Shown here: one piece after another, positions 15,721 to 25,691 of the stretch
Layout of the letters: each line of letters starts with the position of its first letter
Position numbering within the stretch: position 1 is the stretch's first letter
DNA from: Alphaproteobacteria bacterium casp-alpha2
GTDB taxonomy: Bacteria > Pseudomonadota > Alphaproteobacteria > Rhodospirillales > Casp-alpha2
DNA length: 39,868 nucleotides
Assembly: GCA_001510075.1 (NCBI GenBank)
Contig: LFEN01000001.1
Coordinates: 1 to 39,868 of the forward strand
Direction: 5' to 3'
The notes under the pieces: model-generated
Database searches by the model: none
Seen by the model: the letters and a program-made list of their open reading frames with translations, nothing else
Told to the model about the DNA's origin: nothing
Translations under genes and position numbers: made by a program

Positions 15721-17811
15721 TTACTTGCCGAACAGGCCCTTGAGCGCGCCGCCCAGGTCTTTGCCGAGGCTGTCCAGTTTCCGGTCTACCTTGTCCATTT
15801 TGGAATCCTCGGGCGGAGGTGGGGCAGCTTTGGTTGATTTCGGCGTGGAAGCCTTGCTCCGCACCAGGGGACGTCCGGCCAGAGCGAGTTTGCAGTAATC
15901 CGTATTATCGACATCCGACGAAGTGTCGCCGGCTTTTTTGCCACCCAGCCCGACCAAATTACCAATGGCGGAGACGCCGCCTGTTGCAATATCCTTGGCC
16001 GTCGAGACCGACCCGGTGACGACGCCGACGGCGGTGCCGGCCAGATCAGGGGCGGCGGAAGGATTAGCCAGGGTGCCGCCGACATTGACGGGAACCATGG
16101 CCAGTTTCAGCAGGCTGATTTTCTTGGCCCGGGGATTGACCTGAATTTGGATGGTTTCATCACCAAGGTTAACGCCGCCGGTGCCGATCATGGAAAGTCC
16201 GCCGGTCTCGAAAACAAGTGTTTTGGCTTTGGCTTGGCCCCGGCGAATATCGAAATCGACGACGCCGCAGCGGATTGTTTTATCGCCCTTGCTGTCGACA
16301 AAGGGCAACGCCGACATGATATCGGCGGACAGAATATTCAACAGCCCGCTTTCGACTTTACCGCCCTGGGTCGTGATACGGGCCCGGCCATCAAGACCGG
16401 CCATGATCTTGCCGATAGAACCGCCCTTGCCCTTCAGGTTGATCCGGGCATCGAACTTGCCGGTGGCAATATCGGTCAGCTTCAAATCATTGAGGATCGC
16501 CCCGTAATCGACCTGCCGGGCGTCCAGATTGAGGCTCAGTGCTGTCGTCGGAACGGAGCCGTCAAGAACCAGGCTGGCGCTGACTTTGCCGCCGCCGACG
16601 GTGGTGTTGAGGGGGTTGATATCCAGCCGCCCGGCGCCCAGGACAAGACGGATATCCGTATCTTTGAGGATGATGCCGCCGGTAACCAGCCGCCCGGCCC
16701 GAAACCGCACACGGGCATCGGCGGCCTTAAGCGCGTCGAGCAGCAATGGATCGGCGGAAAAGACACGGTCTGTTTTCTTGGCAGGCGCCGGTCCTTTGGG
16801 AAGCAGCGCATCGAGGTTCATCACCGTCGAAGTAAGCTCGGCGTCAAGGGCAGGACGGGTGCGGCCCTTGAGAGTCACCGTGAGATCGCCCTTCAGGTCG
16901 CTGTTGCCGATGACGGCGTTCAGCCCGGTGATTTTGTATCCGCCTTTAGGGTCGCTGAAGTTACCGGAAACCTTGATCGGCGGCAATTTTGGCAATGCCA
17001 CCCCGGCGGCCCCGGCAAGGGGGCCTAAGTCGGAAGCATCCAGCGTTAATTTCAGGTTCAGACCCCGGCCTTGGTGTGGCTCGGTGACAACGCCCCGGAC
17101 GGTGGCGCTCAGCCCGGTGGTGGAAAAATCGAGCGAAACCGGATAAGGCTGGCCGCCGTTGATCAATGCTTCCACCGGTCCCAGTTGCCCCGATGCTTTC
17201 AGGGCTTGGCCGTTGAAATCACCGGCAAGCTCGATGTTCATAGGTGATTTCAGGCTATCGGTGCGTAAATCCATGTTGTCGAGACGAAGCGTCGTGGTGG
17301 TGTTCTTTGCCCCATCCCGAAAGCTGACTTTCAAATTCTTGATGCGGATCCAATTGATGACCGGCAGGGTTCCCGGTCCAGCGTCGGGTTTTTTGGTTGC
17401 GGCTTTTGTCCCGGCGGTTTTCAGCTCCCAGTTGCCCTGCCCCTGCGCATTGGTTTCTACCAGTAAATCGAGACCGTCTAAAACAAGGCGTTTGACCCGG
17501 ATGTCGCCGGTCAATAGCGGAAAAAACTCTACCTCTGCGGCGAAGCGGTTCAGGCGGACCATCTCCTTGCGGCTGCCCCAAGGCGCATTGGCAAAGGTGA
17601 CCCCTTGCACTGCGACGGAGGGATTGAGGGATATTTCCAGGTTAAGATCACCGCTGATGGCCATGTCGCGGCCCGTTGCGGCCTTGACCTGTTCCGCTAT
17701 CAAGCCTTTGTATTCATTGAAGTCTAGGGATTTGAGGATAGCGACCCCGGCGACGACAACGGCCACGGTTAAAACAACCAAGACAGAAAGAATTTTTTTC
17801 CAACGGCCCAT
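15721..17811 (-). CDS. AsmA-family protein
   Basis: 696 residues. One N-terminal span (about 7-27) anchors a long beta-rich periplasmic part. The AsmA signature [13 protein letters not shown] is near residue 117, and [18 protein letters not shown] toward the end matches the AsmA C-terminal region. AsmA-like proteins belong to the bridge-forming proteins that carry lipids between inner and outer membrane, or affect outer-membrane assembly. The last 80 residues are lysine/serine rich and low in hydrophobics ([20 protein letters not shown]). The start overlaps the HAD stop by one base (TGATG), so the two are coupled. Confidence 0.9.
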   Translation of the reverse strand: MGRWKKILSVLVVLTVAVVVAGVAILKSLDFNEYKGLIAEQVKAATGRDMAISGDLNLEISLNPSVAVQGVTFANAPWGSRKEMVRLNRFAAEVEFFPLLTGDIRVKRLVLDGLDLLVETNAQGQGNWELKTAGTKAATKKPDAGPGTLPVINWIRIKNLKVSFRDGAKNTTTTLRLDNMDLRTDSLKSPMNIELAGDFNGQALKASGQLGPVEALINGGQPYPVSLDFSTTGLSATVRGVVTEPHQGRGLNLKLTLDASDLGPLAGAAGVALPKLPPIKVSGNFSDPKGGYKITGLNAVIGNSDLKGDLTVTLKGRTRPALDAELTSTVMNLDALLPKGPAPAKKTDRVFSADPLLLDALKAADARVRFRAGRLVTGGIILKDTDIRLVLGAGRLDINPLNTTVGGGKVSASLVLDGSVPTTALSLNLDARQVDYGAILNDLKLTDIATGKFDARINLKGKGGSIGKIMAGLDGRARITTQGGKVESGLLNILSADIMSALPFVDSKGDKTIRCGVVDFDIRRGQAKAKTLVFETGGLSMIGTGGVNLGDETIQIQVNPRAKKISLLKLAMVPVNVGGTLANPSAAPDLAGTAVGVVTGSVSTAKDIATGGVSAIGNLVGLGGKKAGDTSSDVDNTDYCKLALAGRPLVRSKASTPKSTKAAPPPPEDSKMDKVDRKLDSLGKDLGGALKGLFGK

Positions 17812-18494
17812 CAGAGCGCCATCCCCAGTGTTTTAAGCCTGTCGGGCAGTTCGGCAAATTCGTCGATCACCGCGTTTGCACCAACGGATTTCAGATGTTC
17901 CAGGGGATGATACCCCCAGGAAACGCCGACGGCCAGGGTTCCGGCACTGACGGCCATTTCAATGTCGAAGGTGGTATCGCCGATCATTGCCGTATTTTTC
18001 GGCTCCGTGCCGGTTTCATTCATGGCGTTGAGCAGCATCCCCGGGTTTGGTTTGCCCGGCGCCGTGTCGGCGGTCTGTAGGGTTTGGAAGCGATCGGTAA
18101 TGCCATGAGTTTCAAGCGTTGCCAGCAAGCCGCGGCTGCCCTTGCCAGTGGCAATGCCCAACAGGAAGCCCGCGTCTTCCAGCTGCTTGATGGTTTCCAG
18201 CGCTCCCGGATACAGGGGATCGGCGACCTTGCCCTGCTGGCGCAACTCGTGAAAAGCCTCGATATAGCTGTTTTCCACCCGGCCGTGTTCCTCATCTTCC
18301 AATTGAGGTAGCAATTGGCCAATGGCATGACGAAGAGGCAAGCCAACGACCCGGCGAATGGATTCTGCTTGCGGGACGGTATGGGTGTGAGCCTCAAAGG
18401 CGGCGCGCATGGAATCAATGATCGAATGTTGGGAATCGACCAAGGTCCCATCACAATCAAAAACGACCAATCGTAAGGCTGAAGAGGAAGGCAT
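17811..18494 (-). CDS. HAD-superfamily hydrolase, phosphoglycolate phosphatase-like
   Basis: 227 residues. Motif I is VVFDCDGTLVDS with Asp13 and Asp15, motif II is IATGKGS, motif III includes the lysine of GKPNPGM, and motif IV is MIGDTTFDIEMA. The cap is the small helical type, as in Gph-like enzymes. It dephosphorylates small phosphate esters; the substrate is not readable. It starts six bases after the stop of the response regulator gene and overlaps AsmA, so the three probably share a transcript. In alphaproteobacteria a HAD gene often lies near rluC, as here. Confidence 0.9.
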   Translation of the reverse strand: MPSSSALRLVVFDCDGTLVDSQHSIIDSMRAAFEAHTHTVPQAESIRRVVGLPLRHAIGQLLPQLEDEEHGRVENSYIEAFHELRQQGKVADPLYPGALETIKQLEDAGFLLGIATGKGSRGLLATLETHGITDRFQTLQTADTAPGKPNPGMLLNAMNETGTEPKNTAMIGDTTFDIEMAVSAGTLAVGVSWGYHPLEHLKSVGANAVIDEFAELPDRLKTLGMAL

Positions 18495-18500
18495 AAGGGC

Positions 18501-19190
18501 TTATTGGGGCGCCATGGTGTTCTCTTCGGACAACAGGTAGCCAACGCCGCGAAGGGTATGAACGCTGATATTGGCGCCGGCGACGGAGAGCCGCTTGCGA
18601 AGCCTCGAAACATGAACCTCGATGGAATTGGAAGACACTTCTTTACCGAAACCGTAGATATTGTCTTCCAGGACGTCCTTGGGAACGACGCGCCCATTGC
18701 GGCGCATCAGCTGTTCCAGAACCCCCAACTCACGCCGGGGAATGGAAATGGTCCGCTCATCAACCTGGACTTCCCGGGCCGTGGTGTCGAAGGAAACATT
18801 ACCCGCAGTGATGACCAGCCCCAAAACCCCGCCGGGACGGCGCAACAGGGCACGGATGCGGGCGACCAGTTCTTCCATGGCGAAAGGTTTAAGAAGATAG
18901 TCATCGCCGCCGCTGTTCAAGCCCTTGACCCGGTCGTCAATACCGTCGCGAGCAGTCAGGATCAATACCGGGGTTTCGTCACCCTCTTCGCGCAACGAAT
19001 GCAACACGGAAAGGCCGTCGGCATCAGGAAGACCGAGATCGAGAATAATGGCATCATACTTGACCGTCGATAGCGCTGCCTGACCGGCGCTGGCGGTAGC
19101 AACGTCATCAACGGTAAAACCTTCTTTTTCAAGGCCGTCCTTGACGAACTTGGCAAAGCGATCATGGTCTTCAATAAATAACAGGCGCAT
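18501..19190 (-). CDS. OmpR/PhoB-type response regulator
   Basis: 229 residues. The receiver domain has the phosphorylated Asp51 (IILDLGLPDADG), an acidic pocket at Glu7-Asp8 and Lys101 (LLKPF). The C-terminal winged helix (about 128-222) has the OmpR-type recognition helix SNSIEVHVSRLRKRL. It regulates transcription when phosphorylated by a histidine kinase. No kinase gene flanks it (rluC upstream, HAD phosphatase downstream), so it is an orphan in this window. Its 159-base upstream region is AT rich with a candidate promoter and a short palindrome. Confidence 0.94.
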   Translation of the reverse strand: MRLLFIEDHDRFAKFVKDGLEKEGFTVDDVATASAGQAALSTVKYDAIILDLGLPDADGLSVLHSLREEGDETPVLILTARDGIDDRVKGLNSGGDDYLLKPFAMEELVARIRALLRRPGGVLGLVITAGNVSFDTTAREVQVDERTISIPRRELGVLEQLMRRNGRVVPKDVLEDNIYGFGKEVSSNSIEVHVSRLRKRLSVAGANISVHTLRGVGYLLSEENTMAPQ

Positions 19191-19241
19191 TTAAATCCTC
19201 ATTTGAAAAATCCAATGGCCCCGCTACCATCCCAGGTACTG

Positions 19242-19258
19242 AATAAATACAATTTATT
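19242..19258. promoter_or_regulatory. Palindrome in the response-regulator leader
   Basis: Perfect inverted repeat AATAAAT-ACA-ATTTATT, 17 bases, just downstream of the candidate -10. It is a possible binding site, perhaps for autoregulation. The function is not shown. Confidence 0.35.
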
Positions 19259-19268
19259 TTATCTGCCT

Positions 19269-19296
19269 ATTGTAATTCGAAAGGAATAAATGTGAA
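19269..19296 (-). promoter_or_regulatory. Candidate promoter of the response regulator
   Basis: -35 TTCACA (19291-19296), 16-base spacer, -10 TACAAT (19269-19274). It lies in the AT-rich gap between rluC and the regulator, about 80 bases from its ATG. Confidence 0.4.
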
Positions 19297-19349
19297 ACCA
19301 GTCATATGGATTTGCCGCAAGTAATTGGCTTCTCATATTCTTGGGTTTT

Positions 19350-20339
19350 TTAGGCTATTTCATTGAAATCCCTAAACAATTCTTGTTCTAGTTTTTCATT
19401 GAAGCCAAGCGCCTTAAAGGTATTTGTAAAATGCTCCGGCAGGGGGGCGGTGACTTCAAGCACCCTCCCTTTGGCCTGAGGAATTATCATCGCCCTGGCA
19501 TGCAAATGAAGTTGTCCGGAAATTTCACCGCCGTCCAGGAACGCCTCTCTGCCGCCGTATTTTCCGTCGCCAAAAATGGGCGTTCCCAGGGCAACGGCAT
19601 GAACGCGTAATTGATGCGTGCGTCCGGTCAAGGGTTCGAAAAGAACCCAAGCGGCCTTTTGTCCCGCATGATCGAGGATACGGAAATAGGTCTGGGCCTT
19701 TTTACCATCGGGGCTGCCGATGACGACCCTCTCTCCGCCTCTGCCTGACATTTTTGCAAGGTCCAGGTTAATCATGCCCTCTTCCGTCTCGGGCAGTCCG
19801 ACAACGACCGCCCAATAAGCCTTGCGGATTTTTTTCTCGCGAAATGCTGCGGTCAGGGTTCGCGCAGCAACCGGGTTTCGGGCCAGCACCAAAACGCCGC
19901 TGGTGTCCTTATCGAGCCGATGAACCAAGCGTGGCCGTTCCGGGGCCTCAAAACAAAGGGCATCAAGCATAGCATCCAAATGCTTGCGGATACCGCTACC
20001 GCCTTGAACGGCAAGACCAGCGGGTTTGTCGATGACAATGATATCGTCATCTTTGTGGATAACCCGGGCGCGCAAGTCTCTGAAGTCCGCCTTGGATGTT
20101 TTCGGTGCAGCAGCTTTATCTTTTACCTTTTCCTTAGCAAGCGGGGGGATACGGAGTTGCTGGCCTTTCTCAAGACGGGTGTTGGATTTTACTCGCTTGC
20201 CATTGACCCTGACCTGGCCGCTGCGCAGCAGCTTTTGCAAGCGGACATGGGCAAGCCCCGGATAATGGTTTTTGAACCAGCGGTCGACCCGCACCCCGTC
20301 TTCGCCATCATCGACCGGTATCGTCTGAACGCCACTCAA
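19350..20339 (-). CDS. rluC: RluC/RluD-type rRNA pseudouridine synthase
   Basis: 329 residues. An N-terminal S4 RNA-binding domain (about 16-65, including LQKLLRSGQVRVNGKRV) is followed by the catalytic domain with HRLDKDTSG, nucleophile Asp143, and RTHQLRVHA later. It makes pseudouridine in 23S rRNA (the RluC or RluD group; these are not separable from motifs alone). The TTG start with GGAGG upstream overlaps the antiporter stop as TTGA, so the pair is coupled. The C-terminus is about 25 residues longer than the core. Confidence 0.92.
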   Translation of the reverse strand: MSGVQTIPVDDGEDGVRVDRWFKNHYPGLAHVRLQKLLRSGQVRVNGKRVKSNTRLEKGQQLRIPPLAKEKVKDKAAAPKTSKADFRDLRARVIHKDDDIIVIDKPAGLAVQGGSGIRKHLDAMLDALCFEAPERPRLVHRLDKDTSGVLVLARNPVAARTLTAAFREKKIRKAYWAVVVGLPETEEGMINLDLAKMSGRGGERVVIGSPDGKKAQTYFRILDHAGQKAAWVLFEPLTGRTHQLRVHAVALGTPIFGDGKYGGREAFLDGGEISGQLHLHARAMIIPQAKGRVLEVTAPLPEHFTNTFKALGFNEKLEQELFRDFNEIA

Positions 20340-21595
20340 TTTTCTTCCCTCCCCTGGCTTTCGACAATCGCATCACGGGCGTCATGAATGTGTTCCGGGC
20401 CAACCTTGAGCGTTCGTTCCCCTAATATGGAAATACCCCAGGCGCCAAGGGGGGCCGTGAGCACGATACTGAGGACGGCAACCGCGAGAATGATTTCTCC
20501 CGGCCCCTGGTCCATTCCCACCAATGCCATCGCCGCCAGTGGGGCGCCACCGATGGCCGCCTGTACGGTGGCTTTGGGAAGATACGATACGACAACGAAC
20601 ATCCGCTCAGGGAAGGTCAAATCACTACCGAGCAAACAGCCGTATGTTCCGATGCTTCTGGCGACCAGGCCCAAAAATATGATGACGGCGCCGGCAAGGC
20701 CGGCTTTAAACGCCACCCCCAGGTCCACTTGAGCACCGACCATGGTAAACAGTACGATTTCAGCGAATATCCAAATTTTTCCAAGCTTGGCGGAAATTTC
20801 GTGGGCGATGTGTTCGTCTTTTTCCAGGATAATAAAGCCCGTCGCCATCACCGCCAGCAGGGCGGCGAAAGGAACCCACGGTTCCAGCAAATATTCGCCA
20901 CGAACGAACAAAACGGAAAGAGCAAGGACGATCAACACGCGTTTTGTCGCCCGGGGGTCGAAGCGATGGAACAACCTGTAAAGCAGGCCCCCGGCCACCA
21001 ACCCAACACCGACCCCTAACAAAATAGAAATGGGGATACCCGCCAGTTGCCAGGCAATATTGGCTGAACTGCCCGTATAGATGCCGATCAATACACTGTA
21101 GATGACAATGACAAACACGTCGTCGAGGGAGGACGCGGCAAGGACCATTGTCGGAATGCCTTTTTCCGACCCCATGCCCCTTTCCATAAACCTGATCATC
21201 AGCGGCACCACCACGGCCGGGGATACCGCCGCCAAAATTGCCCCCAGAATGGCCGATTCCATATAACCAAGACCCAACAAAGGTGGCCCAAGAACCGTAA
21301 TGGCGGCGCCTTCGATAACGGCAGGAACAGCGGATAACAACACAACCCGCCCGCCCACGCGGTTAAGCGTTTCTTTGCTGAGCTCTAACCCCGCCCGCAA
21401 CAAAATAACGATCAAGGCCAACAGACGAAAATCGTAGGAAATCTCCAGAAGACCGGGGTTGACCCAACCAAGGACATACGGCCCGGCCAAAACGCCTAAA
21501 AACAACATTCCGACCAGGCCGGGAATGGTCATCTTGCGGAAGGCCCAATCGACGATCAGGCCTAAAATCAATAATTCGGCAAGGCTGACGATCAT
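20336..21595 (-). CDS. Cation:proton antiporter (CPA family)
   Basis: 419 residues with about 11-12 hydrophobic spans through to residue 394, then a short soluble tail (GPEHIHDARDAIVESQGREEN). The paired aspartates Asp158-Asp159 in AASSLDDVFVIVI sit where Na+/H+ and K+/H+ exchangers carry their ion-binding acidic residues. VSYLPKATVQAAIGG has the conserved lysine of the late helices. It exchanges Na+ or K+ for H+. There is no TrkA-N domain, unlike KefB/KefC. It lies between rarA (21-base gap) and rluC (overlap), probably one operon. Confidence 0.88.
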   Translation of the reverse strand: MIVSLAELLILGLIVDWAFRKMTIPGLVGMLFLGVLAGPYVLGWVNPGLLEISYDFRLLALIVILLRAGLELSKETLNRVGGRVVLLSAVPAVIEGAAITVLGPPLLGLGYMESAILGAILAAVSPAVVVPLMIRFMERGMGSEKGIPTMVLAASSLDDVFVIVIYSVLIGIYTGSSANIAWQLAGIPISILLGVGVGLVAGGLLYRLFHRFDPRATKRVLIVLALSVLFVRGEYLLEPWVPFAALLAVMATGFIILEKDEHIAHEISAKLGKIWIFAEIVLFTMVGAQVDLGVAFKAGLAGAVIIFLGLVARSIGTYGCLLGSDLTFPERMFVVVSYLPKATVQAAIGGAPLAAMALVGMDQGPGEIILAVAVLSIVLTAPLGAWGISILGERTLKVGPEHIHDARDAIVESQGREEN

Positions 21596-21616
21596 CCGTT
21601 CAAAATCCAGGTTCCC

Positions 21617-22903
21617 TTATTTCTTTTCACGGCGCAGCTTATCCCAGTAGTCGAGCCTTTTGGCAATTTCCCGCTCGAATCCCCGTTCGCCCGGTTCGTA
21701 AAACCGGGTTCGTGTCATATCTTGGGGGAAATAATTTTGCCCTGAAAAGCCTTCTTCGTTGTTGTGGTCGTATTCATATCCGGCCCCGTACCCTAAGTCT
21801 TTCATCAGTCCCGTCGGCGCGTTGAGGATGTGTTTGGGCGGATCAAGAGAGCCGGTATCCCGGGCCGCTTTGGCCGCCATTTTTTCGGCCTTATAGGCAG
21901 CGTTGGATTTCGGCGCCGTGCCCAAATAAATCACACATTGAACGATCGCCAACTCCCCTTCCGGCGAACCAAGACGTTCATAAGCCTGCCACGCCGCAAT
22001 GGTCAGGGGAAGGGCCTGGGGGTCGGCCAGACCGATATCTTCGGAAGCAAAACGGGTCAACCGGCGGAGGATATAACGTGGGTCTTCCCCGCCCGCTATC
22101 ATGCGCGCTAGCCAGTATAGCGCCGCATCCGTATCGGAACCACGAAGCGACTTATGCAGCGCGCTGATAAGGTTGTAATGGCCTTCCTGGGACTTGTCAT
22201 ATAACGGCACCCGGCGTTGCACGGCCTCGGCCAACGCCAGGGTGTTCATCTTGGGAGCTTCCGGCAAAGCCAGCACGGCTTCGACCATATTCAGCAGGTA
22301 GCGGCCATCACCATCGGCCATGGCGCGCAAGGCAGCCCGGGCATCATTATCAAGCGGCAGCGAGCACCCTTCCAATTTTTCGGCGCGCACGAGAAGTTCT
22401 TCCAGAGCTGCGTCATCAAGTCGGTTCAGGACCAATACCTGGGTCCGCGATAAAAGCGCTGCATTAAGCTCAAACGATGGGTTTTCCGTCGTCGCACCGA
22501 CCAGAATCACCGTGCCGTCTTCAACATAGGGAAGAAAGCCGTCTTGTTGGGCCCGGTTAAAGCGGTGTATTTCGTCAATAAACAGGAGCGTCCCCTGCCC
22601 CATTTCACGCTTGCCTTTGGCCGTATCAAAAATCCTGCGCAAATCGGCGACGCCGGAAAAAACCGCCGACAAGCGTTCGAAATGCAAATCCGTCATTTCT
22701 GCCAGCAAGCGGGCAATGGTGGTTTTTCCGGTTCCGGGCGGCCCCCACAAAATGATCGACGTCAGCTTTCCGGATTCCATCCCCCTGGCAATGGGGCCAT
22801 CGCCGCGCAACAAATGGTCCTGGCCAACGACTTCGGGAATAGATTTAGGTCTCAGCCGATCAGCCAGCGGCCTGGGGGCACCGGATTCAAACAAGGTGCT
22901 CAT
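21617..22903 (-). CDS. rarA: Replication-associated recombination protein A (MgsA)
   Basis: 428 residues. Walker A GPPGTGKT (54-61), Walker B LLFIDEIHR (106-114), then sensor ATTENPSFELNAALLSRTQV. The C-terminal half holds the RarA helical tetramerisation region (KSLRGSDTDAALYWLARMIAGG) and ends with NYFPQDMTRTRFYEP, a family hallmark. It is an AAA+ ATPase acting at stalled replication forks and ssDNA ends. It is followed by the antiporter and rluC in the same direction. Confidence 0.96.
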   Translation of the reverse strand: MSTLFESGAPRPLADRLRPKSIPEVVGQDHLLRGDGPIARGMESGKLTSIILWGPPGTGKTTIARLLAEMTDLHFERLSAVFSGVADLRRIFDTAKGKREMGQGTLLFIDEIHRFNRAQQDGFLPYVEDGTVILVGATTENPSFELNAALLSRTQVLVLNRLDDAALEELLVRAEKLEGCSLPLDNDARAALRAMADGDGRYLLNMVEAVLALPEAPKMNTLALAEAVQRRVPLYDKSQEGHYNLISALHKSLRGSDTDAALYWLARMIAGGEDPRYILRRLTRFASEDIGLADPQALPLTIAAWQAYERLGSPEGELAIVQCVIYLGTAPKSNAAYKAEKMAAKAARDTGSLDPPKHILNAPTGLMKDLGYGAGYEYDHNNEEGFSGQNYFPQDMTRTRFYEPGERGFEREIAKRLDYWDKLRREKK

Positions 22904-22931
22904 TTAAAAATTAGGCTCCATATTGTGACGA

Positions 22932-23627
22932 TCAACCCAAATGCGCCTTAAAATGCTCCAAGGTGCGCAAGCGGGCAGCATCGGCGGACGCTTGATCAAA
23001 ATGTTTGCCGCCGACCCTGGCGAATGCGTGGTCCTGCCCCTGATAATCGTAGATCGTCACCTTGTCGTTGCCGTCCAGGCGGGCGTGGACTTCGGCCTGT
23101 TGGTCCTTTGGCACATATTCGTCCTCGGTAGGTATATGAAGGACAAGCGGCGCGTTCACCGTTTCATCAAGGTGCTCTGTCAGCATAACGCCGTAATAGC
23201 TGACGCAGGCATCCGCGTTGGTCCGGGTTGCGGTCAAATAGGCCAAACGGCCACCAAGGCAAAAACCAACGCTCCCAACCTTGCCAGTACACCCGTCTTG
23301 GCCTCTGAGCATTTCAATAGTGGCGTCTAAATCCGCAACGCCTTTGTCCAGGTCAAACCCGTTAAAAAGTTCGAACGCCCGCGCCCATTCCGCCTCGGTC
23401 TGGTCAGAGAGTTGGATGCCCGGAACCTGGCGCCAGAATATATCCGGGCAAAGAGCCATATAACCGGCCTCGGCGAAGCTGTCGGTTATGCCCCTCATGA
23501 CATCGTTAACACCGAAAATTTCCTGAATGACGACAACCCCGGGACCACTACCGCTATCCGGTGTTGCGAGGTACCCCATGAACTCGCCGCCGTCTGAAGC
23601 CTTAATAAGGATTTCACTACCGCTCAT
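22932..23627 (-). CDS. Dienelactone hydrolase-family protein
   Basis: 231 residues, alpha/beta hydrolase. The triad is Cys123 in VGFCLGGRLAY, Asp169 in IPTEDEYVP and His200 in GQDHAFAR, with the oxyanion region VIQEIFGVND (33-42). Classic members open dienelactone in chlorocatechol breakdown; many with this layout have other ester or thioester substrates. No chlorocatechol genes are near. The ATG has GGGAGG upstream. There are 68 bases between its start and the protease stop with no clear terminator. Confidence 0.92.
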   Translation of the reverse strand: MSGSEILIKASDGGEFMGYLATPDSGSGPGVVVIQEIFGVNDVMRGITDSFAEAGYMALCPDIFWRQVPGIQLSDQTEAEWARAFELFNGFDLDKGVADLDATIEMLRGQDGCTGKVGSVGFCLGGRLAYLTATRTNADACVSYYGVMLTEHLDETVNAPLVLHIPTEDEYVPKDQQAEVHARLDGNDKVTIYDYQGQDHAFARVGGKHFDQASADAARLRTLEHFKAHLG

Positions 23628-23695
23628 TTTCCAAGCCTCCCTATGAATTATTGCTAAAGGTTAACGCATAAGGGGCCTTTAAGCCAATGTGAGCC

Positions 23696-25147
23696 TCAGC
23701 CGTTGATGACCAAATTCAGAGATTTTCCATCCCTGTCGACATCGATCCGCCAGCGCTCGGCGCGGTTCTTTAAAAGCGATAGCAACTGAGGCACGGTAGT
23801 GACTTTTTGACCGTTTACGGTCCTTACAAAATCACCGACCAGGAACCCCAGCCGGTGAGCGGGCGAGCCCTCATTGAGTTCGATAACGATAACGCCCTTT
23901 TTAAAACCATCGAGCCCAAACTCATCTGCTAAAGCCGGTGACATGTTGGCGACGGTAGCCCCGGCAAGGGGTTGGCGCCCCGTTAAGGCCGTAATTTTCC
24001 GAGGCGGGACTTCCGGCGGCGGCGCCAGTTTCAGATTTAAAGTGATTGGCGTATTAGCCCGCAACACCTTCAAAAATGCCGTTTGGCCGACCGTTAACGT
24101 CGCCATACGATATTCAAGCCCCTTTGGATCATTCACCTCGTGGCCGTTGATTGACAAAACAACATCGCCAACCCTGATCCCGGCACTATCGGCGGCAGCC
24201 CCTTTATGGACCCTGTTGATCAGCACCCCGGTAGGGCGCGCCATATCCAGAGAAAGGGCAATTTCCTGGGACACCCCTTGGCCTGATGCCCCCAGCCATG
24301 GCCGCACCAATTTACCGTTCTTGATCATCCCAGAAACGACGGCGCGGACCATGTTTGCGGGAACGGCAAAGCCAATCCCAAGTGATCCGCCACTTTTTGA
24401 AAAAATCGCCGTATTGACCCCGGCCAGTTTGCCATCCATGGACACCAGCGCGCCGCCGGAATTTCCCGGATTGATAGCGGCATCGGTCTGAATAAAGTAA
24501 TTCAGATCAGATTTTGTTACCTGTGTCCTGTTGAGGGCTGAAACAATGCCGCTGGTGACGGTTTGCCCGACACCAAAGGGATTGCCAATCGCCAAAACCA
24601 GATCTCCGACCTCGAGGTCGTCAGAATTTCCAAGTTCCAGAAACGGTAGTTTTGAATTTCCGGGTTGGATTTTCAGTATTGCCAGGTCGGTTTTCTCGTC
24701 CGTGGTCACAATGGTGGCGGCGAATTTTCGCCGGTCCGCCAGAACGACGTTGATCTGGTCGGCGCCGGCAATCACATGATTGTTGGTCACGATCAGCCCG
24801 TCCGAACGCACGATTACACCAGAGCCCAATGAATTTTTCAGTTGCTCCCTTGGCAGGCCAAAACCGGGAGCGTCACGAAAAAAGCGGCGAAAAAAAGGAT
24901 CGTCAAATAACAGCGATCCGCCACGGCGGCGGACAATCTTGCGGGCGTAAATATTGACGACGGAGGGGGCGACTTTCTTGACCAAAGGAGCGAAGGATTT
25001 CTGGATATCCGCCCTTGAGGATGGAATTTGTTTTTCCCCTGCACCAACACCCTTAGCGGCTAGAAGCGCTAAAGGCCCGGCAAGAACAAGAGTGCAAAAG
25101 AGTCTAAAAAAAATGCCCACGAAACCACCGTTCGAACAGATTGACAT
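23696..25147 (-). CDS. Do-family periplasmic serine protease (DegP/DegQ-like)
   Basis: 483 residues from the ATG starting MSICSNGGFVG; an upstream ATG adds six residues. The signal segment is about 11-36 (FFRLFCTLVLAGPLALLAAKG). Trypsin-like triad: His124 (VTNNHVIAG), Asp154 (EKTDLAILK), Ser230 (PGNSGGALV). Two PDZ domains follow (about 270-370 and 385-483). It degrades or refolds misfolded proteins in the envelope. It lies just after the terminator of the ribosomal operon, so expression is probably from read-through or a promoter not identified. No canonical sigmaE-type site could be fixed by eye. Confidence 0.94.
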   Translation of the reverse strand: MSICSNGGFVGIFFRLFCTLVLAGPLALLAAKGVGAGEKQIPSSRADIQKSFAPLVKKVAPSVVNIYARKIVRRRGGSLLFDDPFFRRFFRDAPGFGLPREQLKNSLGSGVIVRSDGLIVTNNHVIAGADQINVVLADRRKFAATIVTTDEKTDLAILKIQPGNSKLPFLELGNSDDLEVGDLVLAIGNPFGVGQTVTSGIVSALNRTQVTKSDLNYFIQTDAAINPGNSGGALVSMDGKLAGVNTAIFSKSGGSLGIGFAVPANMVRAVVSGMIKNGKLVRPWLGASGQGVSQEIALSLDMARPTGVLINRVHKGAAADSAGIRVGDVVLSINGHEVNDPKGLEYRMATLTVGQTAFLKVLRANTPITLNLKLAPPPEVPPRKITALTGRQPLAGATVANMSPALADEFGLDGFKKGVIVIELNEGSPAHRLGFLVGDFVRTVNGQKVTTVPQLLSLLKNRAERWRIDVDRDGKSLNLVING

Positions 25148-25175
25148 CGCCCCTGATAGTAACATTTGAAAAGGC

Positions 25176-25202
25176 AAAAGGCAGCCGATTGGGCTGCCTT
25201 TT
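25176..25202 (-). terminator. Terminator at the end of the ribosomal protein operon
   Basis: Stem AAAAGGCAGCC (25176-25186) with GGCTGCCTTTT (25192-25202) and a five-base loop. It lies 31 bases after the rplQ stop and ahead of the Do-protease gene. Flanking A and T runs would let it work in either direction. Confidence 0.82.
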
Positions 25203-25232
25203 ATAATTCAGAACGAAACCATGAAATCGACG

Positions 25233-25667
25233 TTATTCGGCGTCTTTGGGCCCTTGCGATTCTTGTTCCAGGGCGTGACGGGCTTTGTCTTCCATACCTT
25301 TGGCATCAGGGTCCCGATCGACAAGCTCGATAACAGCCATCGGCGCGCTATCTCCATAACGGAAACCGGCTTTCAGGACCCGTGTATACCCGCCCGGGCG
25401 CTCTTTATAGCGTTCCGCCAATGCGCCGAACAGTTTTGAGACGGCGGCATCATCGCGAAGGTATGAATGGGCCTGGCGGCGCGCATGCAGAGTGCCACGT
25501 TTGCCAAGCGAAATAATTTTATCGGCGATGCGTCGTAGATCCTTGGCTTTCGGCAAGGTAGTGTTGATTTGCTCGTGCGTGACAAGGGATACGGCCATAT
25601 TGGAAAACATGGCTTGCCGATGCGAACTGGTGCGGTTCAGTTTTCTGGCACCGTTACGGTGACGCAT
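25233..25667 (-). CDS. rplQ: 50S ribosomal protein L17
   Basis: 144 residues. [20 protein letters not shown] is the L17 N-terminus, and the core [15 protein letters not shown] is intact. The C-terminus has about 15 extra charged residues ([21 protein letters not shown]), common in alphaproteobacteria. It binds 23S rRNA near the exit tunnel. It is the last gene of the alpha block, followed by a terminator. Confidence 0.97.
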   Translation of the reverse strand: MRHRNGARKLNRTSSHRQAMFSNMAVSLVTHEQINTTLPKAKDLRRIADKIISLGKRGTLHARRQAHSYLRDDAAVSKLFGALAERYKERPGGYTRVLKAGFRYGDSAPMAVIELVDRDPDAKGMEDKARHALEQESQGPKDAE

Positions 25668-25691
25668 TGTTCAGGCTCCTCTATTTTGCTT

